This document shows, piece by piece, positions 49,862 to 58,366 of a DNA stretch of 64,000 nt. Source of the DNA: Acidimicrobiales bacterium (lineage in GTDB: Bacteria; Actinomycetota; Acidimicrobiia; Acidimicrobiales; RAAP-2). Where the stretch lies: assembly GCA_015478655.1 (NCBI GenBank), contig JADMIJ010000009.1, positions 1 to 64,000 on the forward strand, written 5' to 3'. A model generated the notes under the pieces. The model had not been told where the DNA came from. It did not search any database and worked only from the letters and a program-made list of their open reading frames with translations. Numbering within the stretch: position 1 is the first letter of the stretch; the number at the start of each line of letters is the position of its first letter. The translations under genes and the position numbers were made by a program.

Positions 49862-50701
49862 CTAGAGGGCGAGCACAACCTCACGGATCAGGCGGCCGAG
49901 CTCGGCTGCCCGACCCCGGGCCACGCCGATGATCGAACGGGGCGAGACGCCCTCGGGCGTCATCCCGGCGGCCATGTTGGTCACCAGGGACAGGCCCAGG
50001 ACCTCTGCGCCCAGCTGACGGGCGGCGATCGCTTCCACGGCGCTCGACATCCCGACCAGATCGGCGCCCATGGTCCGGAGCATCCGGATCTCCGCCGGCG
50101 TCTCGAAGTGCGGTCCGGCGAGCTGGGCATAGACCCCACCGGCCAGTGACCCGTCCACGCCCTTGGCCACCTCCCGCAGACGGGGGGACCAGGCATCGAC
50201 CAGGTCGACGAAGGCACTCGGACGGTCTCCACGTGCCGGCGGGCCGGCCAGTGGGGAGGCCCCGGTGAGGTTCAGGTGGTCGGTGATCAGCACGGCATCG
50301 CCGGGAGCCAGGTCGGCGCGGAGCGCACCTGAGGCGTTGGTGATCACGATGACCTCGCATCCGGCGGCTACGGCCGTACGGACCGGATGCACCACGTCGG
50401 CGGCGCTGTAGCCCTCATAGAGGTGGGGGCGCCCGAGGAAGGCGAGGACACGGTGGTCGCCGATCTCGACGGACCACACCTCTGATCGTTGATGGGCCAC
50501 GACAGAGGCGGGAAATCCGGGCAGCTCGCCCAGGTGATGCTGCGAGGAGCGGGAGCCGAGGGCGGATGCTGCGCCGGCCAGGCCGGAGCCGAGGATGACC
50601 GCCACGTCGTGGGATCGGGCGCCGCTGAGGGTGGCGAGCTTCGACGCCGCCCGATCGGCGAGATCGAAAGCGTCGAACGTGGGCCCGGGGACGTCGGTCA
50701 G
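49862..50701 (-). CDS. Purine nucleoside phosphorylase, probable CTG start
   Basis: 279-aa trimeric-type PNP: cleaves purine nucleosides with phosphate for salvage. AVILGSGLAGAA is the phosphate loop, FLGRPHLYEGYSA, VIVITNASGAL and GPHFETPAEIRMLRTMGADLVGMS form the base and ribose sites. The first ATG/GTG in frame (50605) would cut off the normal N-terminal helix. The frame upstream reads FDAFDLADRAASKLATLSG, typical of PNP, back to CTG at 50701, which overlaps the thiolase stop as CTGA with CGGAG seven bases before. A rare CTG start is therefore preferred. Confidence 0.85.
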   Translation of the reverse strand: MTDVPGPTFDAFDLADRAASKLATLSGARSHDVAVILGSGLAGAASALGSRSSQHHLGELPGFPASVVAHQRSEVWSVEIGDHRVLAFLGRPHLYEGYSAADVVHPVRTAVAAGCEVIVITNASGALRADLAPGDAVLITDHLNLTGASPLAGPPARGDRPSAFVDLVDAWSPRLREVAKGVDGSLAGGVYAQLAGPHFETPAEIRMLRTMGADLVGMSSAVEAIAARQLGAEVLGLSLVTNMAAGMTPEGVSPRSIIGVARGRAAELGRLIREVVLAL

Positions 50702-51885
50702 CTATCCACTCCGAGGATGAGCCCGCTGGTGGGCACGCCCGTGCCCGCGGTGACCAGCACGTGGCTCACATCGGGAACCTGGTTGACCGAGGTGCCCCGC
50801 ACCTGGCGCACGCCCTCGGCGATACCGTTCATCCCATGCAGGTAGGCCTCGCCCAACTGCCCTCCGTGGGTGTTGACGGGCAGTCCCCCGCCGATCTCGA
50901 TGTTGCCGTCCCGCACGAAGTCCTTGGCCTCGCCCTTCCCGCAGAAGCCGAGCTCCTCGAGCTGGTACAGGACATAGGGGGTGAAGTGGTCGTAGAGCAC
51001 CGCGGTCTGGATGTCGGCAGGCGACAGTCCGGAGGTCCGCCACAGTTGGCGGGCCACCGCTGCCATCTCCCCCAGCCCGCACAGGTCATCGTAGTAATAG
51101 GAGGTCATCATCTCCTGCCCGGGCCCGGCGCCCTGGGCGGCCGCCTCGATGACCACCGGCGTGCCCGGGAGGTCACGCGCCCGCTCGAGGGAGGTCACCA
51201 CCAGGGCCTGGCCCCCGTCGGTCTCCTGGCAGCAGTCCAGGAGGTGGAGGGGCTCGACGATCCACCGCGACGCCTGGTGCTCCTCGAGGGTGATCGGCTT
51301 CTCGTAGAACCACGCCTTGGGGTTGTTGGCCGCATGCTTGCGGTCTGCCACCGCCACCCTCCCGAGATCCTCCGAGGTGGCGCCGGTCACTTGGAGATAC
51401 CGCTGTGCCGCCATGGCCACCCATTGCGCCGGGGTCAGGAGCCCGACCGGCGCGTACCAGGCGAAGTTGGCCGTCTCGGCATTGGGAACCGGGGGGCGGT
51501 CCTGCACCCCGCTGCCGAAACGGTTCCCCGATCGCTCGTTGAAGGCCCGGTAGCACACGACGACATCCGCCACGCCCGACTGGACGGCCATGGCGGCCTG
51601 CTGGATAGTGGCGCAGCCGGCACCGCCTCCGTAGTGGATACGGCTGAAGAAGGTGAGCTCGCCGATGCCGAGACTCCGGGCGATCTCGATCTCCGGGTTG
51701 GTGTCCGAGCTGAAGGTGACCATGCCGTCCACTTCGGCCGGCGGGATGCCTGCGTCGCGCAGGGCCAGGTCCACGGCCTCGGCCGCCAGGCGGAGCTCGC
51801 TGCGACCGGATTCCTTGGAGAACTCAGTGGCTCCGATCCCGACGATGGCGGTGTTGTTGGTGAAGGCGTGATGCTCTCCGCTCAT
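50698..51885 (-). CDS. ltp2: Thiolase-fold lipid-transfer protein, Ltp2-like aldolase
   Basis: 395-aa thiolase-superfamily protein. TNNTAIVGIGATEFSKESG, RIHYGGGAGCATIQQAAM and NTHGGQLGEAYLHGMNGI are the SCP-x/Ltp2 pattern. In mycobacteria Ltp2 with ChsH2's DUF35 domain performs the retro-aldol cleavage that removes the last side-chain fragment of cholesterol as propionyl-CoA. Here it follows ChsH1-like and ChsH2-like genes in the same order as in the igr operon. Its ATG overlaps the upstream stop (ATGA). Confidence 0.85.
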   Translation of the reverse strand: MSGEHHAFTNNTAIVGIGATEFSKESGRSELRLAAEAVDLALRDAGIPPAEVDGMVTFSSDTNPEIEIARSLGIGELTFFSRIHYGGGAGCATIQQAAMAVQSGVADVVVCYRAFNERSGNRFGSGVQDRPPVPNAETANFAWYAPVGLLTPAQWVAMAAQRYLQVTGATSEDLGRVAVADRKHAANNPKAWFYEKPITLEEHQASRWIVEPLHLLDCCQETDGGQALVVTSLERARDLPGTPVVIEAAAQGAGPGQEMMTSYYYDDLCGLGEMAAVARQLWRTSGLSPADIQTAVLYDHFTPYVLYQLEELGFCGKGEAKDFVRDGNIEIGGGLPVNTHGGQLGEAYLHGMNGIAEGVRQVRGTSVNQVPDVSHVLVTAGTGVPTSGLILGVDS

Positions 51886-52373
51886 CGGCCCAACGCCTTC
51901 CCGGCCGGCAGGCGCAGGGCGACGGTGCCGGTGACATGATCCCCGAGGCTGTTGGCCCCTCGCAGCGTCACCTCGACGCCGCCGTAGCCATCGGCGTCGA
52001 CGGCCTCGTCCTTGGCGGTGACGGATCCGGTCAGGGTCATGGTGTCGTCCGGATAGTTGGGTGCGCCCAGTCGGATCTTGACGTCGGTCAACACCGCGCC
52101 AGGCCCGGACCAGTCGGTCACGTATCTCCCGACGAGCCCGTTGGTCGAGAGGATGTTCATGAAGATGTCCTTCGAGCCGCGTTCGACGGCCAGAACCGAG
52201 TCATGGTGGACGTCCTGGTAGTCGCGGGAGGCGATGGCCGTCGAGACGATGAGGGTACGGGTCAGGGGAATGGCCAACTCGGGAAGGTGGTCCCCCACGG
52301 CAACGTCTTCGAACCGGAGCGTCGCCACCTTCGCGGTGGTGGTGCCCCCTGTCGTCTGAGCGGTCCCGCTCAT
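51882..52373 (-). CDS. MaoC-like hydratase subunit, ChsH1-like
   Basis: 163-aa hotdog protein: LTRTLIVSTAIASRDYQDVHHDSVLA holds the usual hydratase Asp/His pair, and GLVGRYVTDWSGPGAVL and VSAKD-type VTAKDEAVDADG are family features. In mycobacteria ChsH1 joins the MaoC half of ChsH2 to hydrate the enoyl-CoA of the two-carbon-shortened steroid side chain. It is slightly longer than mycobacterial ChsH1. Overlaps on both sides place it in the operon. Confidence 0.82.
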   Translation of the reverse strand: MSGTAQTTGGTTTAKVATLRFEDVAVGDHLPELAIPLTRTLIVSTAIASRDYQDVHHDSVLAVERGSKDIFMNILSTNGLVGRYVTDWSGPGAVLTDVKIRLGAPNYPDDTMTLTGSVTAKDEAVDADGYGGVEVTLRGANSLGDHVTGTVALRLPAGKALGR

Positions 52374-53530
52374 GCCGGCACCGACCGGCCGGCCTGCAGC
52401 TCGCCGGTGACCTGTCGTCCCAACCGGGCCAACTGGGCGCTCGGGGAGCCGAGCATCAGCTCGATCTGCTTCCCCCAGAGGAAGTAGCGGTGGATCGGGT
52501 ACGAGATATCGGCCCCCATCCCCCCGTGGAGGTGCTGGGTGGAGAACACGGCCCGCTGGCCGGCCTCGGAGGCGAACCACGAGGCCACGTTGACGGCGAG
52601 GGCGGCGTCGAGTCCGTTGTCGAGGCGCCAGGCCGCCTGCCACATGGTCACGCGGATCGACTCGGTGTCGATGGCGGCATCGGCGGCCCGGAGCATCGTG
52701 CCCTGGAAGGTCGACAACGGTCGACCGAACTGCTCACGGCTGTTGAGGTAGGCCGCCGTCTGGGACACCGCGGCCTCGGTGACACCGACCTGCAACGCGC
52801 ACAGCCCGGTCCACGCCCGCTCCAGCATCCAGGCCAGCACCTCAGGTCCCCGAGAGGGATCGCCCTCGGCCAGCAGGTGGTCGTTGGCCACCACCACTCC
52901 CTCGAGATGGAGATGGGGATGGACCTCGCGGTTGGTGGTGAGCGCCCGCTCCATGGTCACCCCCGCAGCCGAGGGGTCGACAACGGCGACGACCACGCCC
53001 TCGTCGAGGACGGCCGGGACCAGCACCCGATCGGCCACGTGGGCGTAGGGAACGGCAAAGGCCGTTCCCGACAGGACGATCCCATCGCCCCCGGCCGTGG
53101 CCGTGACCGCGGGGTTGCCCGGGCCTCCGACGGCAACGTCGGCGGCCACGTCGGTCAGGGCGGCGGTGAGCACCGTCCGACCCGCGGCCACACGGGGCAG
53201 GATCGCCGACTTGGCGGCCTCCGATCCGAACTCGGCCAGCGGCATCGCCCCCAGCGCCATGGTGGCCCACAGAGGCACAGGTGCCACCGCCCGGCCCTGC
53301 CCCTCGAGGACCAGGGCCAGCTCCACCATGCCGTAGCCCCCACCCCCGAAGGCCTCGGGGAGGGAGAGGCCCAGCAGGTCGGCCTTGGCCATCGCGGCCC
53401 ACAGGTCCCGGTCGAACCGGTCCTCCGTGCCCTCGACCTCCTGCACCCGGTCGGGCGTCACCAACCCGGAGAAGATGCCCTCGACGGCCTCTCGCACCGC
53501 CAGTTGCTCCTCGTTGAAGGTGAAGTCCAT
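52370..53530 (-). CDS. Acyl-CoA dehydrogenase, FadE28/ChsE1-like
   Basis: 386-aa flavin dehydrogenase subunit. Helical N-domain MDFTFNEEQLAVREAVEG, beta-domain with Ala/Val-rich blocks, and C-domain NSREQFGRPLSTFQGTMLRAAD. SRVSFGQ-like FSTQHLHGGMGADISYP marks the C-terminal FAD region. In mycobacteria FadE28 and FadE29 assemble as an alpha2beta2 enzyme that dehydrogenates the steroid C22 acyl-CoA; the second partner is at 54744. The ATG shares its A with the upstream stop (TGATG). Confidence 0.82.
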   Translation of the reverse strand: MDFTFNEEQLAVREAVEGIFSGLVTPDRVQEVEGTEDRFDRDLWAAMAKADLLGLSLPEAFGGGGYGMVELALVLEGQGRAVAPVPLWATMALGAMPLAEFGSEAAKSAILPRVAAGRTVLTAALTDVAADVAVGGPGNPAVTATAGGDGIVLSGTAFAVPYAHVADRVLVPAVLDEGVVVAVVDPSAAGVTMERALTTNREVHPHLHLEGVVVANDHLLAEGDPSRGPEVLAWMLERAWTGLCALQVGVTEAAVSQTAAYLNSREQFGRPLSTFQGTMLRAADAAIDTESIRVTMWQAAWRLDNGLDAALAVNVASWFASEAGQRAVFSTQHLHGGMGADISYPIHRYFLWGKQIELMLGSPSAQLARLGRQVTGELQAGRSVPA

Positions 53531-54747
53531 CAGCTCGTCCTCTCGTCTTGGGCGGCGTCCTGGGCGACGTCCTGGGCGCCCGCTCCGCCGGTGGCGACCC
53601 CGCCGGTGCCGGTGGCGCCCGGGTCCGGGCGGAACACAGGCAGCGTGAGGTCGTCGTCGAATGCTTCGAAGCCGGCGATCACCGGCATCCCGATGAACAC
53701 CGAGTCCGGCGTGATGTCGGCGACGTTGGCCACCAGTCGGGTGCCCTCTTCGAGCTCGACCAACGCCACCACCAGCGGATAGTCGAACGCGGGGACCTGG
53801 GGATAGTGGTTGACCACGAAGCTGTAGATGGTGCCCCGGCCAGAGGCGGTGACCGTGCCCCACTCGAACGACTGGCACTTGGCACACGACGGTCGCGGGG
53901 GATGCCGGAGGGTCCCGCAGTTGGAGCAACGCTGGATGAGGAGCTTGTGCTCTTTGGCGCCGTCGAAGAAGAAGCGGTTGTCCTGGGTCAGTGCCGGCCG
54001 GGGCCGCTTGGGCCGCGGGGCGGACCCGGACGAAGGAACCGACGAAGGAGCGGATGTGGATGCCGCTGACGTCGATGCCGCTGACGTCGATGCCGCTGCG
54101 GACGCAGATGATGTCGGAACGGACGCCGGCGCAGCCGCGTCGGCCTTGGGCCGAGGCCGGAACTTGAGGATCCGGAAGAGCATGGTGGCCACCAGCTCAT
54201 CGTTCTGGACGGTGTACTCGAGCCGAGTGGTGACGAAGTGGCCGGTCCCCAGGCCGGTGGCCTTCTCCGTCGAGACCGAGTCGATGACCGAGGTGCACGT
54301 GAGGAAGTCGCCGGGCACCAGGGGACGCACGTAGTGCTGATCGCAGTTGGTGGCCACCACCGAGGTGAACCCGGCCTCGTCGAGCATCATCATCAATCGG
54401 TCGTTTGGCGAAGCCCCCTTCAGTTCGCGGTTGGCGCGGGCCGCGTCGGCCGCCTCGGAGGCGCGCAGACCGCGCATGGTCCACGCCTGCAGCATGGTTG
54501 CGGGGGCGATGACTCCGGGGAATCCGGCCTCCCGCGCTGCGGCATCGTCGACGTAGACCGGATTGTGGTCTCCCATGGCCTCCACCCAGTGGCGGATCAT
54601 CGGCTGGTTGACCGGGTCCCACGCCCGCACGGGCGGCCCGGTGGTCTGCCCGACGAAGGCCTGCAGTCGTTCGCCCAGCGACGGGCCGTCGGACGCCGAG
54701 GTGGCCGAGGCCTCGGCGTCGGGGACTGCCGTCTCCTGGGCGCTCAC
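53530..54747 (-). CDS. MaoC-DUF35 fusion, ChsH2-like
   Basis: 405-aa two-domain protein. Residues about 25-185 are a MaoC-like hotdog (MIRHWVEAMGDHNPVYVDD, GDFLTCTSVIDSVS). A Ser/Ala/Thr linker (about 190-240) with three 15-bp DNA repeats follows. Then DUF35 with zinc-ribbon pairs CSNCG and CAKCQ and an OB-fold (GRGTIYSFVVNHYPQVPAFDYP). Mycobacterial ChsH2 has this order: the MaoC half works with ChsH1, and the DUF35 half with Ltp2. GTG overlaps the upstream stop (GTGA). Confidence 0.87.
   Translation of the reverse strand: MSAQETAVPDAEASATSASDGPSLGERLQAFVGQTTGPPVRAWDPVNQPMIRHWVEAMGDHNPVYVDDAAAREAGFPGVIAPATMLQAWTMRGLRASEAADAARANRELKGASPNDRLMMMLDEAGFTSVVATNCDQHYVRPLVPGDFLTCTSVIDSVSTEKATGLGTGHFVTTRLEYTVQNDELVATMLFRILKFRPRPKADAAAPASVPTSSASAAASTSAASTSAASTSAPSSVPSSGSAPRPKRPRPALTQDNRFFFDGAKEHKLLIQRCSNCGTLRHPPRPSCAKCQSFEWGTVTASGRGTIYSFVVNHYPQVPAFDYPLVVALVELEEGTRLVANVADITPDSVFIGMPVIAGFEAFDDDLTLPVFRPDPGATGTGGVATGGAGAQDVAQDAAQDERTS
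54057..54100. repeat. 15-bp tandem repeats in the ChsH2-like linker
   Basis: The unit GATGCCGCTGACGTC repeats nearly three times, encoding Ser-Thr-Ser-Ala-Ala blocks in the flexible linker. Linker length may vary between strains without harming either domain. Confidence 0.7.
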
Positions 54748-55904
54748 CGGGACGACCGCTTCATTCCCAGTCCGGCCATGGCCAGGATCTCGCGCTGGAT
54801 CTCGTTGACCCCGCCGCCGAAGGTGTTGATCTGGGCCTGCCGCCCGGCGCGCTCGAGCTCCCCGTGGAGGGCGGCACCGGGCGAGCCGGGGCTCAGATAC
54901 CCGGCGGCACCGACCACGCCGAGCAGGCGCCGGTAGATCTCGACCGTCGACTCGGTGCCGAACACCTTGACCGCCGACGAGTCGGCCGGGCCCAGGGTGC
55001 CGTCGGCCACGGCCGCCGTCATCCGCCAGTTGAGCAGCTTCTGGGCCTCCAACAGGGCGTACGTGCGGGCCAGCTCCTCTTGGATCCACCCCACACCGGT
55101 GAGGCCCTGGTCGGTCACCCACTCGGCCACCTCGGCCCACAGCCGCCGGGCGAGTGCGCTGACCGCCGCCAGGCCCACCCGTTCGTGATTGAGCTGTCCG
55201 GTGATCAGGCGCCAACCTTCGTTGAGCTCACCGACCAGGGCGGAGCGGGGCACTCGCACGTTGTCGTAGTAGGACGCGGTGGTGGCGACGCCGCCCACCG
55301 TCACCAGGGGCGTACACGAGAACCCGGGTGACGAGGTGGGCACCAAGAAGATGGAGATCCCCTTGTGCTTGGGGACATCGGGGTCGGTGCGGGTCGCCAA
55401 CCAGATGTAGTCCGCCTGGTCGGCTCCGCTGGTGAAGATCTTGTTGCCGTTGATGGTCCATTCGTCGCCGTCCAGCACGGCCCGGGTTCGCAGCGAGGCC
55501 AGGTCGGTCCCCGCTCCGGGCTCCGTGTACCCGATGGCGAAGTTGATCTCGCCCGCCAGGATCCCCGAGAGGAAGAAGCTCTTCTGCTCGTCGGTCCCGA
55601 AGCGCATGATCATGGGCCCGACCGTGTTCAGGGTCACGAACGGGAACGGCGCCCGGGCCCGCTGCACCTCGGTGAAGAAGATGAACTGATCGGACGTCGG
55701 ACGCCCCTGGCCGCCGTACTCCTTGGGCCAGCCGATGCCCAGCCAGCCGTCCTTGCCCATCCGCCGCACGAAGGAGCGGAACGCTTCGCCCCCCTCGCTC
55801 TCGGTGTCGAGCGCCCGGCGCACATCCTCGGTCAGCAGCTCGGCGAAGTAGGCCCGGAGCTCCTCCCGGAGCGCCAGCTGCTCAGGAGTCTCCTCGAGGT
55901 ACAT
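54744..55904 (-). CDS. Acyl-CoA dehydrogenase, FadE29/ChsE2-like
   Basis: 386-aa dehydrogenase: MYLEETPEQLALREELRAYF at the start, GWPKEYGGQGRP, INFAIGYTEPGAGTDLASLRT (flavin/substrate), GGVATTASYYDNVRVP, and the ending NTFGGGVNEIQREILAM. The length and these blocks fit FadE29, partner of FadE28. ATG 55904 is chosen; GGAGGG lies 12 bases before it. It opens the operon, which continues through ChsH2, FadE28, ChsH1, Ltp2 and PNP. The P450 gene is divergent. Confidence 0.85.
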   Translation of the reverse strand: MYLEETPEQLALREELRAYFAELLTEDVRRALDTESEGGEAFRSFVRRMGKDGWLGIGWPKEYGGQGRPTSDQFIFFTEVQRARAPFPFVTLNTVGPMIMRFGTDEQKSFFLSGILAGEINFAIGYTEPGAGTDLASLRTRAVLDGDEWTINGNKIFTSGADQADYIWLATRTDPDVPKHKGISIFLVPTSSPGFSCTPLVTVGGVATTASYYDNVRVPRSALVGELNEGWRLITGQLNHERVGLAAVSALARRLWAEVAEWVTDQGLTGVGWIQEELARTYALLEAQKLLNWRMTAAVADGTLGPADSSAVKVFGTESTVEIYRRLLGVVGAAGYLSPGSPGAALHGELERAGRQAQINTFGGGVNEIQREILAMAGLGMKRSSR

Positions 55905-56207
55905 GACGTGTGATCCCTCCACTCTCGACATCAGAACCAAGCGGTGCTGCCCGGGCCACCATCGACGTGACGGCCGCGGGGCGACCCGAAGCGAGTGGGG
56001 ACTTCGGGCAGCTCACGCCGTTCGACCCCTCCGACCCCCTGCACCGCTCAGCTCGAACGGCTGCGCCACCGTGCCACATCTGGTGGAGGCTCGCGGTGCC
56101 GCTCGCCTATGATAACTGATACGCGTTCTAGAAACGTCATCGCCAACCAGGGGCGAACGGGTCGGGTGTCAGAGGGCGCCGACCAGCTAGCAAGCGGGGG
56201 AGACACC
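55905..56207. other. Divergent regulatory region of the igr-like locus
   Basis: About 300 bases without a gene, between the FadE29-like and P450 starts. It holds a KstR-like site (56117-56130) overlapped by the short palindrome TTCTAGAA, a natural place to control both transcripts. Confidence 0.55.
56117..56130. promoter_or_regulatory. KstR-like operator candidate in the igr-like locus
   Basis: TGATACGCGTTCTA matches TNNAACNNGTTNNA at all but one defined position (TAC for AAC). It lies about 80 bases before the P450 start. Confidence 0.4.
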
Positions 56208-57437
56208 ATGGACCTAGCCGATATCGACCTGGGCGACCCGGAGAGGTTCGTGGACAGCGTCCCTCACGAGTGGTTCGCCTTCCTCCGCCGCGAGGCGCCC
56301 GTCCAGTGGCATCCGGATCCCGACGGCTTCGCCGAGGGGTTCTGGTCGGTGACCCGCTATGACGACTGTGTGGGCGTCAACCGCGACTACGAGCACTTCT
56401 CTTCCTACCGGTCGACGGCGCTGTTCCACGACATGGACGATGAGAACCTGGCCCAGCAGCGCATGATGATGCTGAACATGGACCCGCCCATGCACACCCG
56501 CTATCGAAGGCTGGTCAACAAGGGGTTCACCCCCCGGATGATCCGTGATCTCGAGGCCAAGGTGGTGGCGTCGACCGACTCCATCCTCGACGCCGTGTGC
56601 GAAGCGGGATCGGCCGATTTCGTCGAGCAGATCTCCGCCGAACTCCCCCTCCAGGTGATTGCTGACCTGATGGGGGTGCCCCAGGACGACCGGCACCTGG
56701 TCTTCGACTGGTCCAACAAGATGATCGGCTCGGAAGACCCCGAGTACCAGCTCGGACCCGATGCCGGTGCCCAGGCGGCCATGGAGCTCTTCGCCTACGC
56801 CGACGAGCTCTGCGCCAAGAAGCGCCTCGACCCCCACGAGGACCTGTTCAGCGTCCTGACCCAGGCGGAGATCGACGGCGACCAGCTCACGCAGCTCGAG
56901 CTCGACCTCTTCTTCCTCCTGCTGGCCGTGGCCGGCAATGAGACGACCCGCAACCTGATCTCCGGCGCCATGGTGGCGTTCTTCGACAACCCCGGACAGT
57001 GGGAGCGGCTGCGGGCCGACCGCTCACTCCTGCCTTCGGCGGTCGAGGAGATGCTGCGCTACGTGTCCCCGGTCATGCACTTCCGACGGTCGGCCACCGC
57101 CGATGTGGTCATCGGCGACCAAAAGGTGTCCGAGGGCGACAAGGTGGTCTTCTGGCACATCTCGGCCAATCGGGACGAAACCGTCTTCGCCGACCCCGAC
57201 ACCTTCGATATCGCCCGGACCCCCAACAACCACATGGCGTTCGGTGGGGGCGGACCCCACTTCTGCCTGGGGGCCAATCTGGCCCGCATGGAGATCCGGG
57301 TGATGTTCGACCGCCTCCTCGACCGGGTCCCCGACATCCGTCTCGACGGTGAGGTCCAGCGGCTGCGGTCCAACTTCATCAACGGCGTGAAGCACATTCC
57401 GGTGGCCTTCTCCCCATCGGCACCCCTCGGTCGCTGA
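56208..57437 (+). CDS. Cytochrome P450, CYP125/CYP142-like steroid C26-monooxygenase
   Basis: 409-aa soluble P450. I-helix LLAVAGNETTRNLISG, K-helix VEEMLRYVSPV (ExxR), and heme loop FGGGGPHFCLGANLARME with the thiolate Cys. CYP125/142 proteins oxidise the terminal carbon of cholesterol/cholestenone, and cyp125 opens the igr operon in mycobacteria; here it is divergent. The assignment rests on heme-loop resemblance and on context. ATG 56208 has GGGGGAG six bases before it. Confidence 0.87.
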   Translation: MDLADIDLGDPERFVDSVPHEWFAFLRREAPVQWHPDPDGFAEGFWSVTRYDDCVGVNRDYEHFSSYRSTALFHDMDDENLAQQRMMMLNMDPPMHTRYRRLVNKGFTPRMIRDLEAKVVASTDSILDAVCEAGSADFVEQISAELPLQVIADLMGVPQDDRHLVFDWSNKMIGSEDPEYQLGPDAGAQAAMELFAYADELCAKKRLDPHEDLFSVLTQAEIDGDQLTQLELDLFFLLLAVAGNETTRNLISGAMVAFFDNPGQWERLRADRSLLPSAVEEMLRYVSPVMHFRRSATADVVIGDQKVSEGDKVVFWHISANRDETVFADPDTFDIARTPNNHMAFGGGGPHFCLGANLARMEIRVMFDRLLDRVPDIRLDGEVQRLRSNFINGVKHIPVAFSPSAPLGR

Positions 57438-57472
57438 CCGGGGACGAGCAAGCAGAGAGCGGACCTCCGATC

Positions 57473-58366
57473 ATGCGCTTCCATCAAGCAGTGACCTTCC
57501 TTCCCCTCGAGGAGGTACAGAGCCTGACCCTCGCCTCCGAGGACCTGGGCTATTCGGGGATCTACCTGTCCGACCATCTGTTCAATCCACGTGACCTCAA
57601 GTCGCGCTACACCTATTCGAAGGCACCCGACGGCGCACCCTTCTGGGAGAAGGAGACGTCATGGCCGGATCCCATGTGCCTGATCTCCTCCTTGTCCTCG
57701 GTGACCACCAAGCTGACCTTCACCACCGGCATCTACATCGCACCGGTCCGCGACCTCATCACCGTGGCCAAGTCGGTGGGCACCGCCGCGGTGCTGTCCG
57801 CCAACCGGGTCCGGCTGGGCGTCGGGGTGGGCTGGTGCGAGGAGGAGTACGTGCAGACCGGCCAGGACTTCTCCAACCGGGGCAAGCGATTGAACGACAT
57901 GATCCCGGCCCTGCGGGCACTGTGGAAGGGCGGCTGGGTCGAGTACCACGGGTCCCACTACGACGTCCCGGCCTGCCAGATGAACCCCTCGCCCACGCTG
58001 CCAGTGCCCTTCATCGGTGGGGGCGACTCCGAGGCGGCGCTCGTGCGCGCCTCCACCTTGTGCGACGGCTGGGTCAACACCGGGGCGGCCACTCCCGACG
58101 AGGCATTCGTCCAGGTGAGCAAGATCAAGGACGCCCTCAAGCGGGCCGGGCGGGACAACGAACCGTTCTCCCTCTACCTGGCGGTCCGGGCCTTTCCCGA
58201 CCTCGACCTCTACCGGCGGCTCGAAGACGCGGGGGTGACCGACCTGCTGTGCGCCCCCTGGATGTCCGTCCGGGCCACGGAGGGCGACACGCCCGAGTCG
58301 ATCCACGATGCGCGCCTGGCGGCCTGCGAGCAGTTCGCCGAGCACTTCATCAACGTGCCCCTCTGA
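57473..58366 (+). CDS. LLM-class F420-dependent oxidoreductase
   Basis: 297-aa luciferase-like barrel. MRFHQAVTFLPLEEVQ leads the first strand, SGIYLSDHLFNPRDLKSRY the substrate loop, KLTFTTGIYIAPVRDLITVAKSVGTAAVLSAN (in two pieces) the core, and RLGVGVGWCEEEYVQTGQDF the TIGR03619-like F420 motif. It lies 35 bases after the P450 and is probably cotranscribed, suggesting work on the same steroid or acyl substrates. Its stop overlaps the convergent permease by 17 bases. Confidence 0.85.
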   Translation: MRFHQAVTFLPLEEVQSLTLASEDLGYSGIYLSDHLFNPRDLKSRYTYSKAPDGAPFWEKETSWPDPMCLISSLSSVTTKLTFTTGIYIAPVRDLITVAKSVGTAAVLSANRVRLGVGVGWCEEEYVQTGQDFSNRGKRLNDMIPALRALWKGGWVEYHGSHYDVPACQMNPSPTLPVPFIGGGDSEAALVRASTLCDGWVNTGAATPDEAFVQVSKIKDALKRAGRDNEPFSLYLAVRAFPDLDLYRRLEDAGVTDLLCAPWMSVRATEGDTPESIHDARLAACEQFAEHFINVPL

